Made by a program: the position numbers and the translations under genes | From: a virus | Reading direction: 5' to 3' (one strand) | Length of the DNA stretch: 22,414 nt | Virus record (IMG/VR): IMGVR_UViG_3300020462_000554 | Span: 1 to 22,414 of that record | Shown: positions 13,948-21,195 of the stretch, piece after piece | Layout: each line of letters starts with the position of its first letter | How positions within the stretch are numbered: the first letter of the stretch is position 1 | The notes under the pieces: generated by a model | What the model saw: only the letters and a program-made list of their open reading frames with translations | Database searches by the model: none | Told to the model about the DNA's origin: nothing

Positions 13948-15498
13948 TTATCCTGTCCAGAGGGGGTTACCTCTTCTACCAATTATCATAAATACTCTGC
14001 AATCACCAGTTGGTCTTGCATATGCATATTGAGGTGGGTAAAAACCTTGAAGTACATTAAGATTGTTACCAAACTTACCAGCTGTTGTTGAACCTTTTGT
14101 TCCACCTGTATAATCACATATTGAGGTAAAAAATGACCCAATGTTTAAACCAGCAGTTGCTTTTGGTTGGTTGCCATAACCAAGGTTTATAACACCACCC
14201 TCATGATAATAACTATTGTATCCAGCAGCAGAGTTTGGTACAACACCAGACATATTTTTAAATTTACCTGTTGATTGGTCATACATAGCATTAGTCAGAC
14301 CCCCACCTAAAGAATTAACATAAAATGGAGAACTACTAATGTTTATATAAAATCTTGCTGACCTTTGCATTGCTACTGGTACTGGTATATTGTATAAAGA
14401 GTCTGAACTATTGTAGGACTCTTTCATCGCAGCATCTGTGTTTGTGTATTTTACAGTTGCATTTAGAACTGCATCAATATAAGTATCTGGGCCTTTGATA
14501 CAAAATATATGGAAAATATAAGGTTGTGCAGAACTGTGATATGGATTTACTCCCACTACAGTTGCACCATCACCAGTGGCCACTGCACTGTAAATTGCCA
14601 GATTGTCATCGTTACCTGTTTGATTTTTATGTGGTGCCATATGAGTTGTTACTGTTGCACCGACTGATACACTACCACCACCAGATTCATCTCTTAAATA
14701 AAGTGGACTAGTAGTTGAAAAAGTATACATATCTCCACCACCACCATGTGCAATTACTAGAACTCTATCACCAGTACATAATTTTGTATTTAGTTTACAA
14801 TGTGTCCATGCATTTGTATGAGTAGTTGAATAAACACTATATCCCATATTTAAGGCACTTGAATGGTCGCCAGGATTAGTTTGTACTTGAGTTTCCGCAG
14901 AATTTACACTCATGCCTGGCGACATCCCCTTACCCAAACTTCCACCAGTTGATGTATTACCAATACCTATTTGATGATTTGCATGAATTTCATGAATTTG
15001 AGTGCTAGTGATACCATTGGTAATACCACGAGTTTGGCCACAATTATCTGTGGTGATACAAGAGTTTCCTACTCCTACCATATCTCCCATTTTCATGCTT
15101 GATGAAGACATTGGTGGGTTTATGTTTGAAGGGGCTGCTGTAGAACTAGACCTATATCTACTGTTCATATAACTGAAAATAACTGGTTCTTCATACATCT
15201 GACTATTAGAACCATAAACTCCATCCATATTATTATAAAGTGAATAGATTCCAGTATCAGCACCATCAAAATTTGAATCTGTATATGGTAATACAGCAGA
15301 CATCATACTTAATCTAAATCCAGTACTAGTTCTAGTAGCATCACTGTAAGGAACTGAAATGGTTGAAGATGCACCCCCAGAACCAGCTGATGCTGTACCA
15401 ATCCAATCATCTCCACCCCCACCTTGATTGGTACGAGTACGAATCATATCAGACATTTTAATATTTAATCTTTGTCCATCATTTGCACCGAAAGGCAT
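13948..15498 (-). CDS. Probable virion fibre/tail structural protein
   Basis: This 516-residue protein is rich in Gly, Ser, Thr, Asn and Tyr, with few Lys and no enzyme motif. It begins MPFGANDGQRLNIKMSDMIR, then has a glycine-rich linker (26-42). A long, low-complexity beta region follows, with GGG runs (for example HGGGGDMY and ESGGGS), and it ends in RPTGDCRVFMIIGRRGNP. This composition is typical of tail fibres, appendages or host-recognition proteins of marine phages. The start overlaps nothing upstream: the HNH-type gene comes after it, sharing one base (TAATG). The base composition is visibly richer in C and G on the coding strand than the flanking genes. Which structure it belongs to cannot be told. 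Confidence 0.6.
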   Translation of the reverse strand: MPFGANDGQRLNIKMSDMIRTRTNQGGGGDDWIGTASAGSGGASSTISVPYSDATRTSTGFRLSMMSAVLPYTDSNFDGADTGIYSLYNNMDGVYGSNSQMYEEPVIFSYMNSRYRSSSTAAPSNINPPMSSSSMKMGDMVGVGNSCITTDNCGQTRGITNGITSTQIHEIHANHQIGIGNTSTGGSLGKGMSPGMSVNSAETQVQTNPGDHSSALNMGYSVYSTTHTNAWTHCKLNTKLCTGDRVLVIAHGGGGDMYTFSTTSPLYLRDESGGGSVSVGATVTTHMAPHKNQTGNDDNLAIYSAVATGDGATVVGVNPYHSSAQPYIFHIFCIKGPDTYIDAVLNATVKYTNTDAAMKESYNSSDSLYNIPVPVAMQRSARFYINISSSPFYVNSLGGGLTNAMYDQSTGKFKNMSGVVPNSAAGYNSYYHEGGVINLGYGNQPKATAGLNIGSFFTSICDYTGGTKGSTTAGKFGNNLNVLQGFYPPQYAYARPTGDCRVFMIIGRRGNPLWTG

Positions 15499-16496
15499 TA
15501 TGTCATACTCCTTTTAATTGCACCAAGAGCTTTCATGAAAGATTGTTTATTCTTTCCTAATAATTTGATTAACTGTACTCTCATTTGTGGTTTTACTTTG
15601 TCTAATGCCATGTTAATTATCTTTGCATTTTTCTGAGTAACTTTAATAGTTTTACCATCATCCAATTTTACATTACTACCAGTTCTTAAGTCTTCTGCAC
15701 CTTTAAGTTGTACTTGAAGATTTTGGTCTGGGTCATTTGCACGAGGGCCAAGTTTTTTAACTCTATCTCTTTGTTGAATAAAGTCTTTGACATTTTGTTC
15801 TATATCTTTATCTGGAGACCAGTCTGTAAATTTACCAGAACCAATTGCTTGTGCAAACTTTTTACTTGCAGTGGATGAACCCTTTGCAAAGTCTATAATC
15901 TTATTTAGTGCATCTTTCTCGTCTTTTGCTTTATTTGAAATATCTCTTATCTTATTATTTGCAGCTGGACTGTTTGCACCGAAGTCATGAAATGCACGAG
16001 CTTCAGTATGTACTTCTCCATACATTTTATGGTAATCTTTTGTGTACTTAGATTTCTTCATTGGTTGTTTCCTTGCTTTCTTATCGCCAGGTGCATCTTT
16101 GTATGCAGAAGAATCTGAATCTGACTTTTCTTTTCCTTTTTGGAAATGTGCATCTCGTTTAGACTTAGTAGATTTTTTAAGACCTTTGAAATACTTTGCT
16201 GGTTGAGTTCCTTCTTTGTCTTTGATATCTTTATCTTGAGGTTCTCTATCCTCACCCCTAAGTCGAGGTTCAGTTCTATTATACTTTTGTGTAACTACTG
16301 AAAGGTTTGACTTATCGTTATTAAGTGGATTGTTATCCTTATGATGGACATCTTTACCTACAATACCTTTGTTGTCTTTAAGAGACCTTCGTGCTTTGTT
16401 TCTACCTGCTCTTCTTTTTTTCTGTTCTGTACTAGAGTGGTAGTTTTCGTATTCTTTTTTGTAGTTTCTCTCAAGGAAAGTCTTTAAACTCTTCAT
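15498..16496 (-). CDS. HNH-type protein with capsid-targeting-like N-terminus
   Basis: This 332-residue, highly basic protein begins MKSLKTFLERN, like the putative capsid-targeting peptides of neighbours. Residues 25-75 form an HNH/His-Me finger: a basic helix RRAGRNKARRS, then DVHHKDNNPLNN (49-60), NL at 64-65 and a closing VTQKYN. The pair H51-H52 and the Asn residues are kept, but the last His usual in the motif is Gln70 or Asn73, so activity is uncertain. Residues 80-150 are Lys/Asp-rich and probably disordered. The C-terminal half (155-332) is helical and ends KNKQSFMKALGAIKRSM. Long extensions and the setting among head-type genes argue against a free-standing homing nuclease. A packaged DNA-binding or nicking protein is a reasonable guess. 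Confidence 0.65.
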   Translation of the reverse strand: MKSLKTFLERNYKKEYENYHSSTEQKKRRAGRNKARRSLKDNKGIVGKDVHHKDNNPLNNDKSNLSVVTQKYNRTEPRLRGEDREPQDKDIKDKEGTQPAKYFKGLKKSTKSKRDAHFQKGKEKSDSDSSAYKDAPGDKKARKQPMKKSKYTKDYHKMYGEVHTEARAFHDFGANSPAANNKIRDISNKAKDEKDALNKIIDFAKGSSTASKKFAQAIGSGKFTDWSPDKDIEQNVKDFIQQRDRVKKLGPRANDPDQNLQVQLKGAEDLRTGSNVKLDDGKTIKVTQKNAKIINMALDKVKPQMRVQLIKLLGKNKQSFMKALGAIKRSMT

Positions 16497-16505
16497 GACA
16501 ACTCC

Positions 16506-18416
16506 CTACAATGCTGAATAGATATCGTTGTGATTTCTGTATTTCTTTTTAGACTGTTTCATGAGGTCATCGAATATTGCCATTCGAGTATCAATTAACC
16601 CTTTAGGCATATGACCTAATGCTTTATGTGTTTGCATTATACCCTTTAAAGCATCAAGTGATTTTCTGTCACCCATAACTTTTGCAAGATGCATTAATGA
16701 ACCATTGTGGTCATTTCTGTCTGTCATTTGTGCAATCTTTTTTACATCTGTATCTTTCATTTCCTGTGCTTCAACAAGTTCTTCTATTCCTTCTTTAATT
16801 TCAGAAATATCTTTGTTCCAGTCTACTATCTCGTCTGTACCTTCTTTGTAAAAGATTGCTTTCTTGGATACTGGGTCTAATCCCATGTACTTACCTTTTA
16901 GAGAAGGCATTTTAACACCAATCTTATTTAACAATGCAACCATCTTATGAAGTCTTTCCCAGTTTGCTGGAACATGTTTTTGTTTCCAGATTTGACCCAT
17001 CAATTTGTCAATACTTTGTTCTGGTTTACTGTCATCAAATTGTAGTTTAGTCATTTTTGCTAACATTTTACCATATGTTTTTAACTTAATCAAATCAGTT
17101 GAAGATAAGTTTTCAATGATTACATGGTGACCTGTAAATTCTTTTGATTCATTTGCATGTCTTAATGCAAGTTTAACTGCTGGTAATTTAGATAATCCTC
17201 TTTTAAGTTTCTCTATTTCTTTCATTGCATAGTTCATATTACCATCTAAGTCAAGTGCAAGTTCTATTGCTTTCTTAACTGTTTTATCTCTTGCAGCTAC
17301 TTTTTGTTTTGGGTTGTCTCTGTAATATCTTTGTATTTCTGAACCAGTGAGTTTAGATTTACCCATTTTAGATAGTGGGTCTAACTTACCATCTTTAACT
17401 TTTTCACTTACTGCCTTTTCTAAATCATCTGCTTGTTTTGCATGTTTTTTACTTGCACCTTTTAACTTATTGATTATTTTTTTTACTACTGGTTTGTCGT
17501 CATTGTCAAGTTCTTCTGGTAAAGGTTTAACACCAGCTTTCTTGAACATCTTTTTTAATCTTTTTAGGTAAGCATCTTTACCTTGTGGTGCAAGTTTGGT
17601 TTTACTATCTTTACCCATTGCAATCATAGTACTTTTAAATCCTGTTGGATTTTGTTTCTGCATTGCAAGTGCAACTTTAACATCGGTCATGTTAAGAAGT
17701 TTTGCAATACCTTGAGTCATCATCCTATCACCACCAGCATTAAAGAGTTTGTCAATCATTTCACCAGCAGATGCTTCTACTAGTTCAAAGTTTTCTTTTT
17801 GCATTAACATTTTAGTATTAAGAGTTCCAATCATCTTAAGGATTGTGTCTCTTGCATCTAAAACTTGTTTGTAAGATTTGTTATGAACTGTATTCTTGAG
17901 TTCTTTGTCACCCATGTTTGCAATCTTCTGATAAGATTTTAAGACACTCTGCATGTCTTTAGAAACCTTTTTCATTGCATCGACTTCTTGTCTTTTGACT
18001 TCATCCAACATACTGTCATCTGGATGTACAACATGTGCAAGGTCTTTATCGTGGTTTAAACCACCTTTCTTTTTCTTTACTATAAATGCGTTTACTCTTG
18101 CGTGTCCCCACTGTTGTGGAGTCGTACCTGGCCTATGACCTGTTTTCCATGCAGCCATTCCACGATTATAAACTTTTTTTAATGTGTCTACTGAGATACC
18201 AGACTTCTTAGCTTTGTCTGCTAATGCACCTTCATCTAAATTTTTATTTTCATCTAGATATTCTGCAATACTATCAATTTCTTCTTCACGAACATCTTCG
18301 ATGAGAGAATCTATTAACTCCTCATTCAAGACATCTTCATCAACCTTTGCGTACATTGACCTGTATGCATCAGCTATAGATGCAGTTGTTTTAACATCCT
18401 TATAGTAGTTTGACAT
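16506..18416 (-). CDS. Large multidomain protein of marine T4-like phages, probable internal/structural
   Basis: This 636-residue protein is lysine-rich and helical. After an acidic N-terminal segment (20-62) comes a conserved block at about 63-127. It contains GISVDTLKKVYNRGMAAW and then GHRPGTTPQQWGHARVNAF, a domain I recall from many marine myovirus proteins (DUF5824-like, from memory). The middle (130-420) is a series of basic helices. The region 420-530 is a separate mixed domain, and 550-636 a helical tail. Sites fitting the gp21 prohead protease (hydrophobic-x-E|A/G) occur at L60-D-E|G, L212-V-E|A and L547-V-E|A, close to where the domains appear to change. It is read 3 bases after the previous gene. 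The function is unknown; a cleaved head protein is inferred. Confidence 0.65.
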   Translation of the reverse strand: MSNYYKDVKTTASIADAYRSMYAKVDEDVLNEELIDSLIEDVREEEIDSIAEYLDENKNLDEGALADKAKKSGISVDTLKKVYNRGMAAWKTGHRPGTTPQQWGHARVNAFIVKKKKGGLNHDKDLAHVVHPDDSMLDEVKRQEVDAMKKVSKDMQSVLKSYQKIANMGDKELKNTVHNKSYKQVLDARDTILKMIGTLNTKMLMQKENFELVEASAGEMIDKLFNAGGDRMMTQGIAKLLNMTDVKVALAMQKQNPTGFKSTMIAMGKDSKTKLAPQGKDAYLKRLKKMFKKAGVKPLPEELDNDDKPVVKKIINKLKGASKKHAKQADDLEKAVSEKVKDGKLDPLSKMGKSKLTGSEIQRYYRDNPKQKVAARDKTVKKAIELALDLDGNMNYAMKEIEKLKRGLSKLPAVKLALRHANESKEFTGHHVIIENLSSTDLIKLKTYGKMLAKMTKLQFDDSKPEQSIDKLMGQIWKQKHVPANWERLHKMVALLNKIGVKMPSLKGKYMGLDPVSKKAIFYKEGTDEIVDWNKDISEIKEGIEELVEAQEMKDTDVKKIAQMTDRNDHNGSLMHLAKVMGDRKSLDALKGIMQTHKALGHMPKGLIDTRMAIFDDLMKQSKKKYRNHNDIYSAL

Positions 18417-18418
18417 GT

Positions 18419-19090
18419 TTACTTTCCAGTTTTTTTGTTTGTATATATCAACGATTTTTCTTTGACATATCCAAGTCTTCGAAGTGTTTCTTTAAATGAT
18501 TTACTTCTTGCATCGTATTTTCCTTCTGAGGCATCCTCGTTTTTGTCAATTGCTTTTGAAATTGCTTTTCTTTTCTTATGTAAGAATTTATCAGATGAAT
18601 CAACATCACCATCGTTATCAATGTCTTTGTCTTTTCTGTTTTTAAACTTTTTCTTTGCAGCTTTTGGGTCTGCTTTATCTAATCCTTCACCATCATCTGA
18701 TTTATCATTGGATGCATCTTCTGAATTACAATGTGATGCTTTGACAACTTTTTTACCTTTTTTATCGTATGCTTCACCAACTGTACAAGGATACTCTTTA
18801 CCAGCAAACATAAATGATTTTTTACCATCTGCTTTTGCTTTACGAGCAGCCATAACAAATTGTTTTTTGTCATCATTTACTGCTTTTCTAAGTTCTTGTA
18901 ATTCTCTAGTGAACGATTCTGCAACTTCTGGTTTTTCCTGTGTAGGGTAACCCATTAATTCTGCTTGTTGTTCATAACGAGATTTAGGTGTTTGTCCAGA
19001 ATTGAGGACATCTGAAACCGCGTCAGCAACTGATTTAGTTACTTTATCAGTTCCACTGTTGAATTTCATTCTATCTTGTATATCTGACAT
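18419..19090 (-). CDS. Protein with dockerin-like calcium-binding loop
   Basis: The protein has 223 residues. Residues 1-50 look disordered. A helical segment follows V56-A-E-S-F-T-R-E-L, resembling a segment of the 470-residue kinase-like gene upstream. A short beta unit FMFAGKEYPCTVGEAY lies at 93-109. An acidic then basic linker leads to the loop D156-I-D158-N-D160-G-D162-V-D164-S-S-D167. Its acidic residues fall at positions 1, 3, 5, 7, 9 and 12, with Gly at 6, as in EF-hand and dockerin calcium loops. A basic helix follows. A T4-type late promoter lies 26 bases upstream and AGGAG precedes the ATG, so it is a late gene heading the 636-residue, HNH and fibre genes. Its role is unknown. Confidence 0.65.
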   Translation of the reverse strand: MSDIQDRMKFNSGTDKVTKSVADAVSDVLNSGQTPKSRYEQQAELMGYPTQEKPEVAESFTRELQELRKAVNDDKKQFVMAARKAKADGKKSFMFAGKEYPCTVGEAYDKKGKKVVKASHCNSEDASNDKSDDGEGLDKADPKAAKKKFKNRKDKDIDNDGDVDSSDKFLHKKRKAISKAIDKNEDASEGKYDARSKSFKETLRRLGYVKEKSLIYTNKKTGK

Positions 19091-19115
19091 TGTGGTCTCC
19101 TGTTTAATCTTTCCT

Positions 19116-19127
19116 ATAGTATTTATA
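19116..19127 (-). promoter_or_regulatory. T4-type late promoter
   Basis: The minus strand reads TATAAATACTAT, matching all twelve first positions of the T4 late consensus TATAAATACTATT. It lies in the 50-base spacer between the kinase-like gene and the calcium-loop gene. The box ends 25 bases before the ATG, leaving room for the AGGAG ribosome site. It should drive late expression of the genes from 19090 down to the fibre-like gene. Confidence 0.85.
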
Positions 19128-19140
19128 TATATCAGTAATT

Positions 19141-20553
19141 CTACTGCTTATCTTTTTGATTTTGTTGTTGTCTAAAACTTGCAAGTCTTTCAATTTCTTG
19201 TTTTTTAACTTTAGGCATTAATCTTTTAGCAAGTTTTGCTATTACACCCTTCTTTTTGTCAAGTTTTTTACCAATTGCTATCCTAGCACCGATTGATAAA
19301 TCACCAGATGCCTTGCCTCCAGACATCTTTTTGAATAAAATTGACCTTGCTTGTTTTTGTGCTTTGGTCTTTAAAGCTCTTGGGTCTTTCATTCTTTTCT
19401 TTTTACGAGCTTTAGTTCTTGCAATTTTCTTTGCAAGTCTTTTCATCCTCATGCCAATCTTTCTTCTTTGTGACATGTTGAGTACTTCAAGTTGTAGTTG
19501 TCTTGTCAATTCACTTGTAAACTTACCTTCTGCAACTTTATGTTGTTTCTTTGCCATGTTCATTGCTGTTCCATGCATGACTTCATCTGCCTTATCACCA
19601 TACTCCTTTTCAAAGTATTCTCTTTTCTTTTTAAGGTCTTTATAAATCTTTTCTTTTGTTGCAAGGACTTCTTTAGATTCTTCGGTCTGAACATTCTTCT
19701 GTCTAGTAATTCTCATTCTATCCCTGTCCTTTTCTTTATCGTGTTTATCTTTAAGTTGTTCTCTTTCTCTTTTTTGTTTATCACCTAATGCATCTGTTAC
19801 TCTATCTTCACTGAATAATCTATTATCCATATCTATTGGATGTTCATATGCAGCTGCAAGTGCAACATTTTTCATAGGTTTCATGGTCAATGCAGATTTC
19901 CATGCAGTTGCCATTTTGTTTGAAGGGTATTCTTTTACAAAACTTCGTAGTCTAGGAAACACTTTAGTTGTATTCTTTTCTAAATCTTTTATGTCTCCAT
20001 CGTTATCGATGATAAAAAAGTTCTGTCTACCGAATGCATTCTGTAGTTTACCCATGTTTGAACGAACTTTTGCATGGTTGTCTTTTACTATATTGTCTGG
20101 TATACTTCTTTCTCTTTCTCTATTTCTATCTAATGCAGTTTCTAAAGAAGTATTTACAAATACCATTGCAGTTTCATAACCGAGCTGTTCTAATAGTTTT
20201 TTCTGAACCATAAGTTTTTTGATATCTCTTGCAGTAGAATCTATAACAAGACCCATACGACCTTTAACAAGTATATCTTGTCTTTTAGCAGTCATTGCTT
20301 TTGCATGAACTCTTACTGCATCTCTTTGTTCTTCTTCGTCTTCTGGCATCTTAAGTGAAAGACCTGCTTTCTTAAGACCATTTTCAAAAGATGTGTCTGA
20401 GTTTACTGGTCGTAAACCCATGGTTAGGAATCCTAGTTTTTTAGCTGCAAGTGATTTACCACTGCCAGGCCCACCTGCCATGAAGACAGCTTTGAAAATG
20501 CCTGGGTCGTTAATTCCCTCGTTAAGCGATGCGTATGTCTCTTCCAATGTCAT
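19141..20553 (-). CDS. P-loop kinase/ATPase with long basic C-terminal arm
   Basis: The protein has 470 residues. The N-terminal 210 form a P-loop kinase: Walker A G27-G-P-G-S-G-K33-S34, an NSD motif at 51-53, a Walker B-like GLVIDSTARD at 101-110 and an Arg-rich lid (DRNRERER, 142-149). The look is that of zeta-toxin/polynucleotide-kinase-like enzymes, which phosphorylate sugars, nucleosides or nucleic acid ends. Residues 255-345 are charged coiled coil. Residues 360-460 are an extremely basic helical region (QRRKIGMRMKRLAKK, then KKMSGGKASGDLS) of a kind I recall at the end of other marine phage proteins. The N-terminus holds L10-N-E12|G, a good gp21-type site. It overlaps the nucleotidyltransferase gene by 32 bases. 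Substrate unknown. Confidence 0.75.
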   Translation of the reverse strand: MTLEETYASLNEGINDPGIFKAVFMAGGPGSGKSLAAKKLGFLTMGLRPVNSDTSFENGLKKAGLSLKMPEDEEEQRDAVRVHAKAMTAKRQDILVKGRMGLVIDSTARDIKKLMVQKKLLEQLGYETAMVFVNTSLETALDRNRERERSIPDNIVKDNHAKVRSNMGKLQNAFGRQNFFIIDNDGDIKDLEKNTTKVFPRLRSFVKEYPSNKMATAWKSALTMKPMKNVALAAAYEHPIDMDNRLFSEDRVTDALGDKQKREREQLKDKHDKEKDRDRMRITRQKNVQTEESKEVLATKEKIYKDLKKKREYFEKEYGDKADEVMHGTAMNMAKKQHKVAEGKFTSELTRQLQLEVLNMSQRRKIGMRMKRLAKKIARTKARKKKRMKDPRALKTKAQKQARSILFKKMSGGKASGDLSIGARIAIGKKLDKKKGVIAKLAKRLMPKVKKQEIERLASFRQQQNQKDKQ

Positions 20554-21178
20554 TTCTTATGTACTCTGGTATATGATGAAACTCTTCTGAGAGTCCCATT
20601 CCTTTTCTAATTGATTTATATAACTGTTTTCCCTGTCTAAAAGTTCTTGGTAATGCAGAAATAAATCCTTTCTCATCACCATCAAAAGCCATTGCTCTCA
20701 TCTTAGATGCAGACATACCAGATATGTCATCTGCATCTGGGTCTCTTTCACCTGCTGATACCAATTCGATATCATTAAAGTTGTAGAAACCATGTCTACC
20801 TTTCACACCATTGTACTTTGTGAGTAGACTCTCAAACTCTCTTAATCTATCCGAACCAGCAACCATCTTTACACTTCTGTATCCTTGGTTATATAAATCA
20901 ACAACTACATCAAATACTGTTCTAGAATTAGATGTAGAAACTGTTACTTTTGCTGGTCTAAACAAGAGTTTCATGAACTTTGTTTTGGTTCTATAATCCA
21001 ATGGATTTTTCTTTGGGTCTTGACTATGACTTGTATAGATAAACCCATCATCCGAACCTGCGACACTTTTTACTTTCATTGCAAGTTTAAGGTGTCCAGC
21101 AGTTGGTGGATTAAACCGACCAAATGCAAAGACAGCTGTCTTAGATTTCACCTCAACTATGTCTTTGAAAGATTTCAT
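20522..21178 (-). CDS. HIGH-superfamily nucleotidyltransferase (cytidylyl/NMN-adenylyltransferase type)
   Basis: The protein has 218 residues. F19-G-R-F-N-P-P-T-A-G-H29 is the nucleotide-binding (T/H)xGH motif of the cytidylyltransferase/NMN-adenylyltransferase superfamily. ISGMSASKMR at 152-161 is the matching C-terminal SxSxxR motif, and MVAGSDR at 105-111 is the central strand. Such enzymes transfer AMP or CMP from a nucleoside triphosphate to a phosphate; the substrate (NMN, a sugar or a lipid headgroup) cannot be told. The N-terminus MKSFKDIVEV, with I7-V-E9, resembles the capsid-targeting peptide of T4 internal proteins. The gene overlaps the P-loop kinase by 32 bases. A nucleotidyltransferase beside a kinase recalls NadR-type NAD salvage, but that is inference. 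Confidence 0.82.
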   Translation of the reverse strand: MKSFKDIVEVKSKTAVFAFGRFNPPTAGHLKLAMKVKSVAGSDDGFIYTSHSQDPKKNPLDYRTKTKFMKLLFRPAKVTVSTSNSRTVFDVVVDLYNQGYRSVKMVAGSDRLREFESLLTKYNGVKGRHGFYNFNDIELVSAGERDPDADDISGMSASKMRAMAFDGDEKGFISALPRTFRQGKQLYKSIRKGMGLSEEFHHIPEYIRNDIGRDIRIA

Positions 21179-21179
21179 A

Positions 21180-21191
21180 TAGGTATTTATG
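21180..21191 (-). promoter_or_regulatory. Late-promoter-like box (variant)
   Basis: The minus strand reads CATAAATACCTA, one base off the T4 octamer, in the 17-base spacer before the nucleotidyltransferase. The octamer ends 5 bases before the ATG, so a transcript from it would be leaderless or start inside the gene. It may be chance in AT-rich DNA. Confidence 0.25.
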
Positions 21192-21195
21192 TATT

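Noticed and set aside
13948-15498. Runs of short glycine-rich repeats in the fibre-like gene as a tandem repeat array
   Set aside because: The GGG patches are unequal in spacing and sequence; they are low-complexity protein linkers, not DNA repeats.
15498-16496. HNH gene as a homing endonuclease inserted in an intron
   Set aside because: The HNH part is only about 50 residues of a long, virion-type protein with a tag-like N-terminus. Neighbouring genes are not interrupted.
18435-18950. 171-residue open frame on the plus strand, rich in Ser, Leu and Phe
   Set aside because: It lies wholly antisense to the calcium-loop gene. Its composition is what the reverse of Lys/Asp/Glu codons gives, and it has no motif, promoter or ribosome site.
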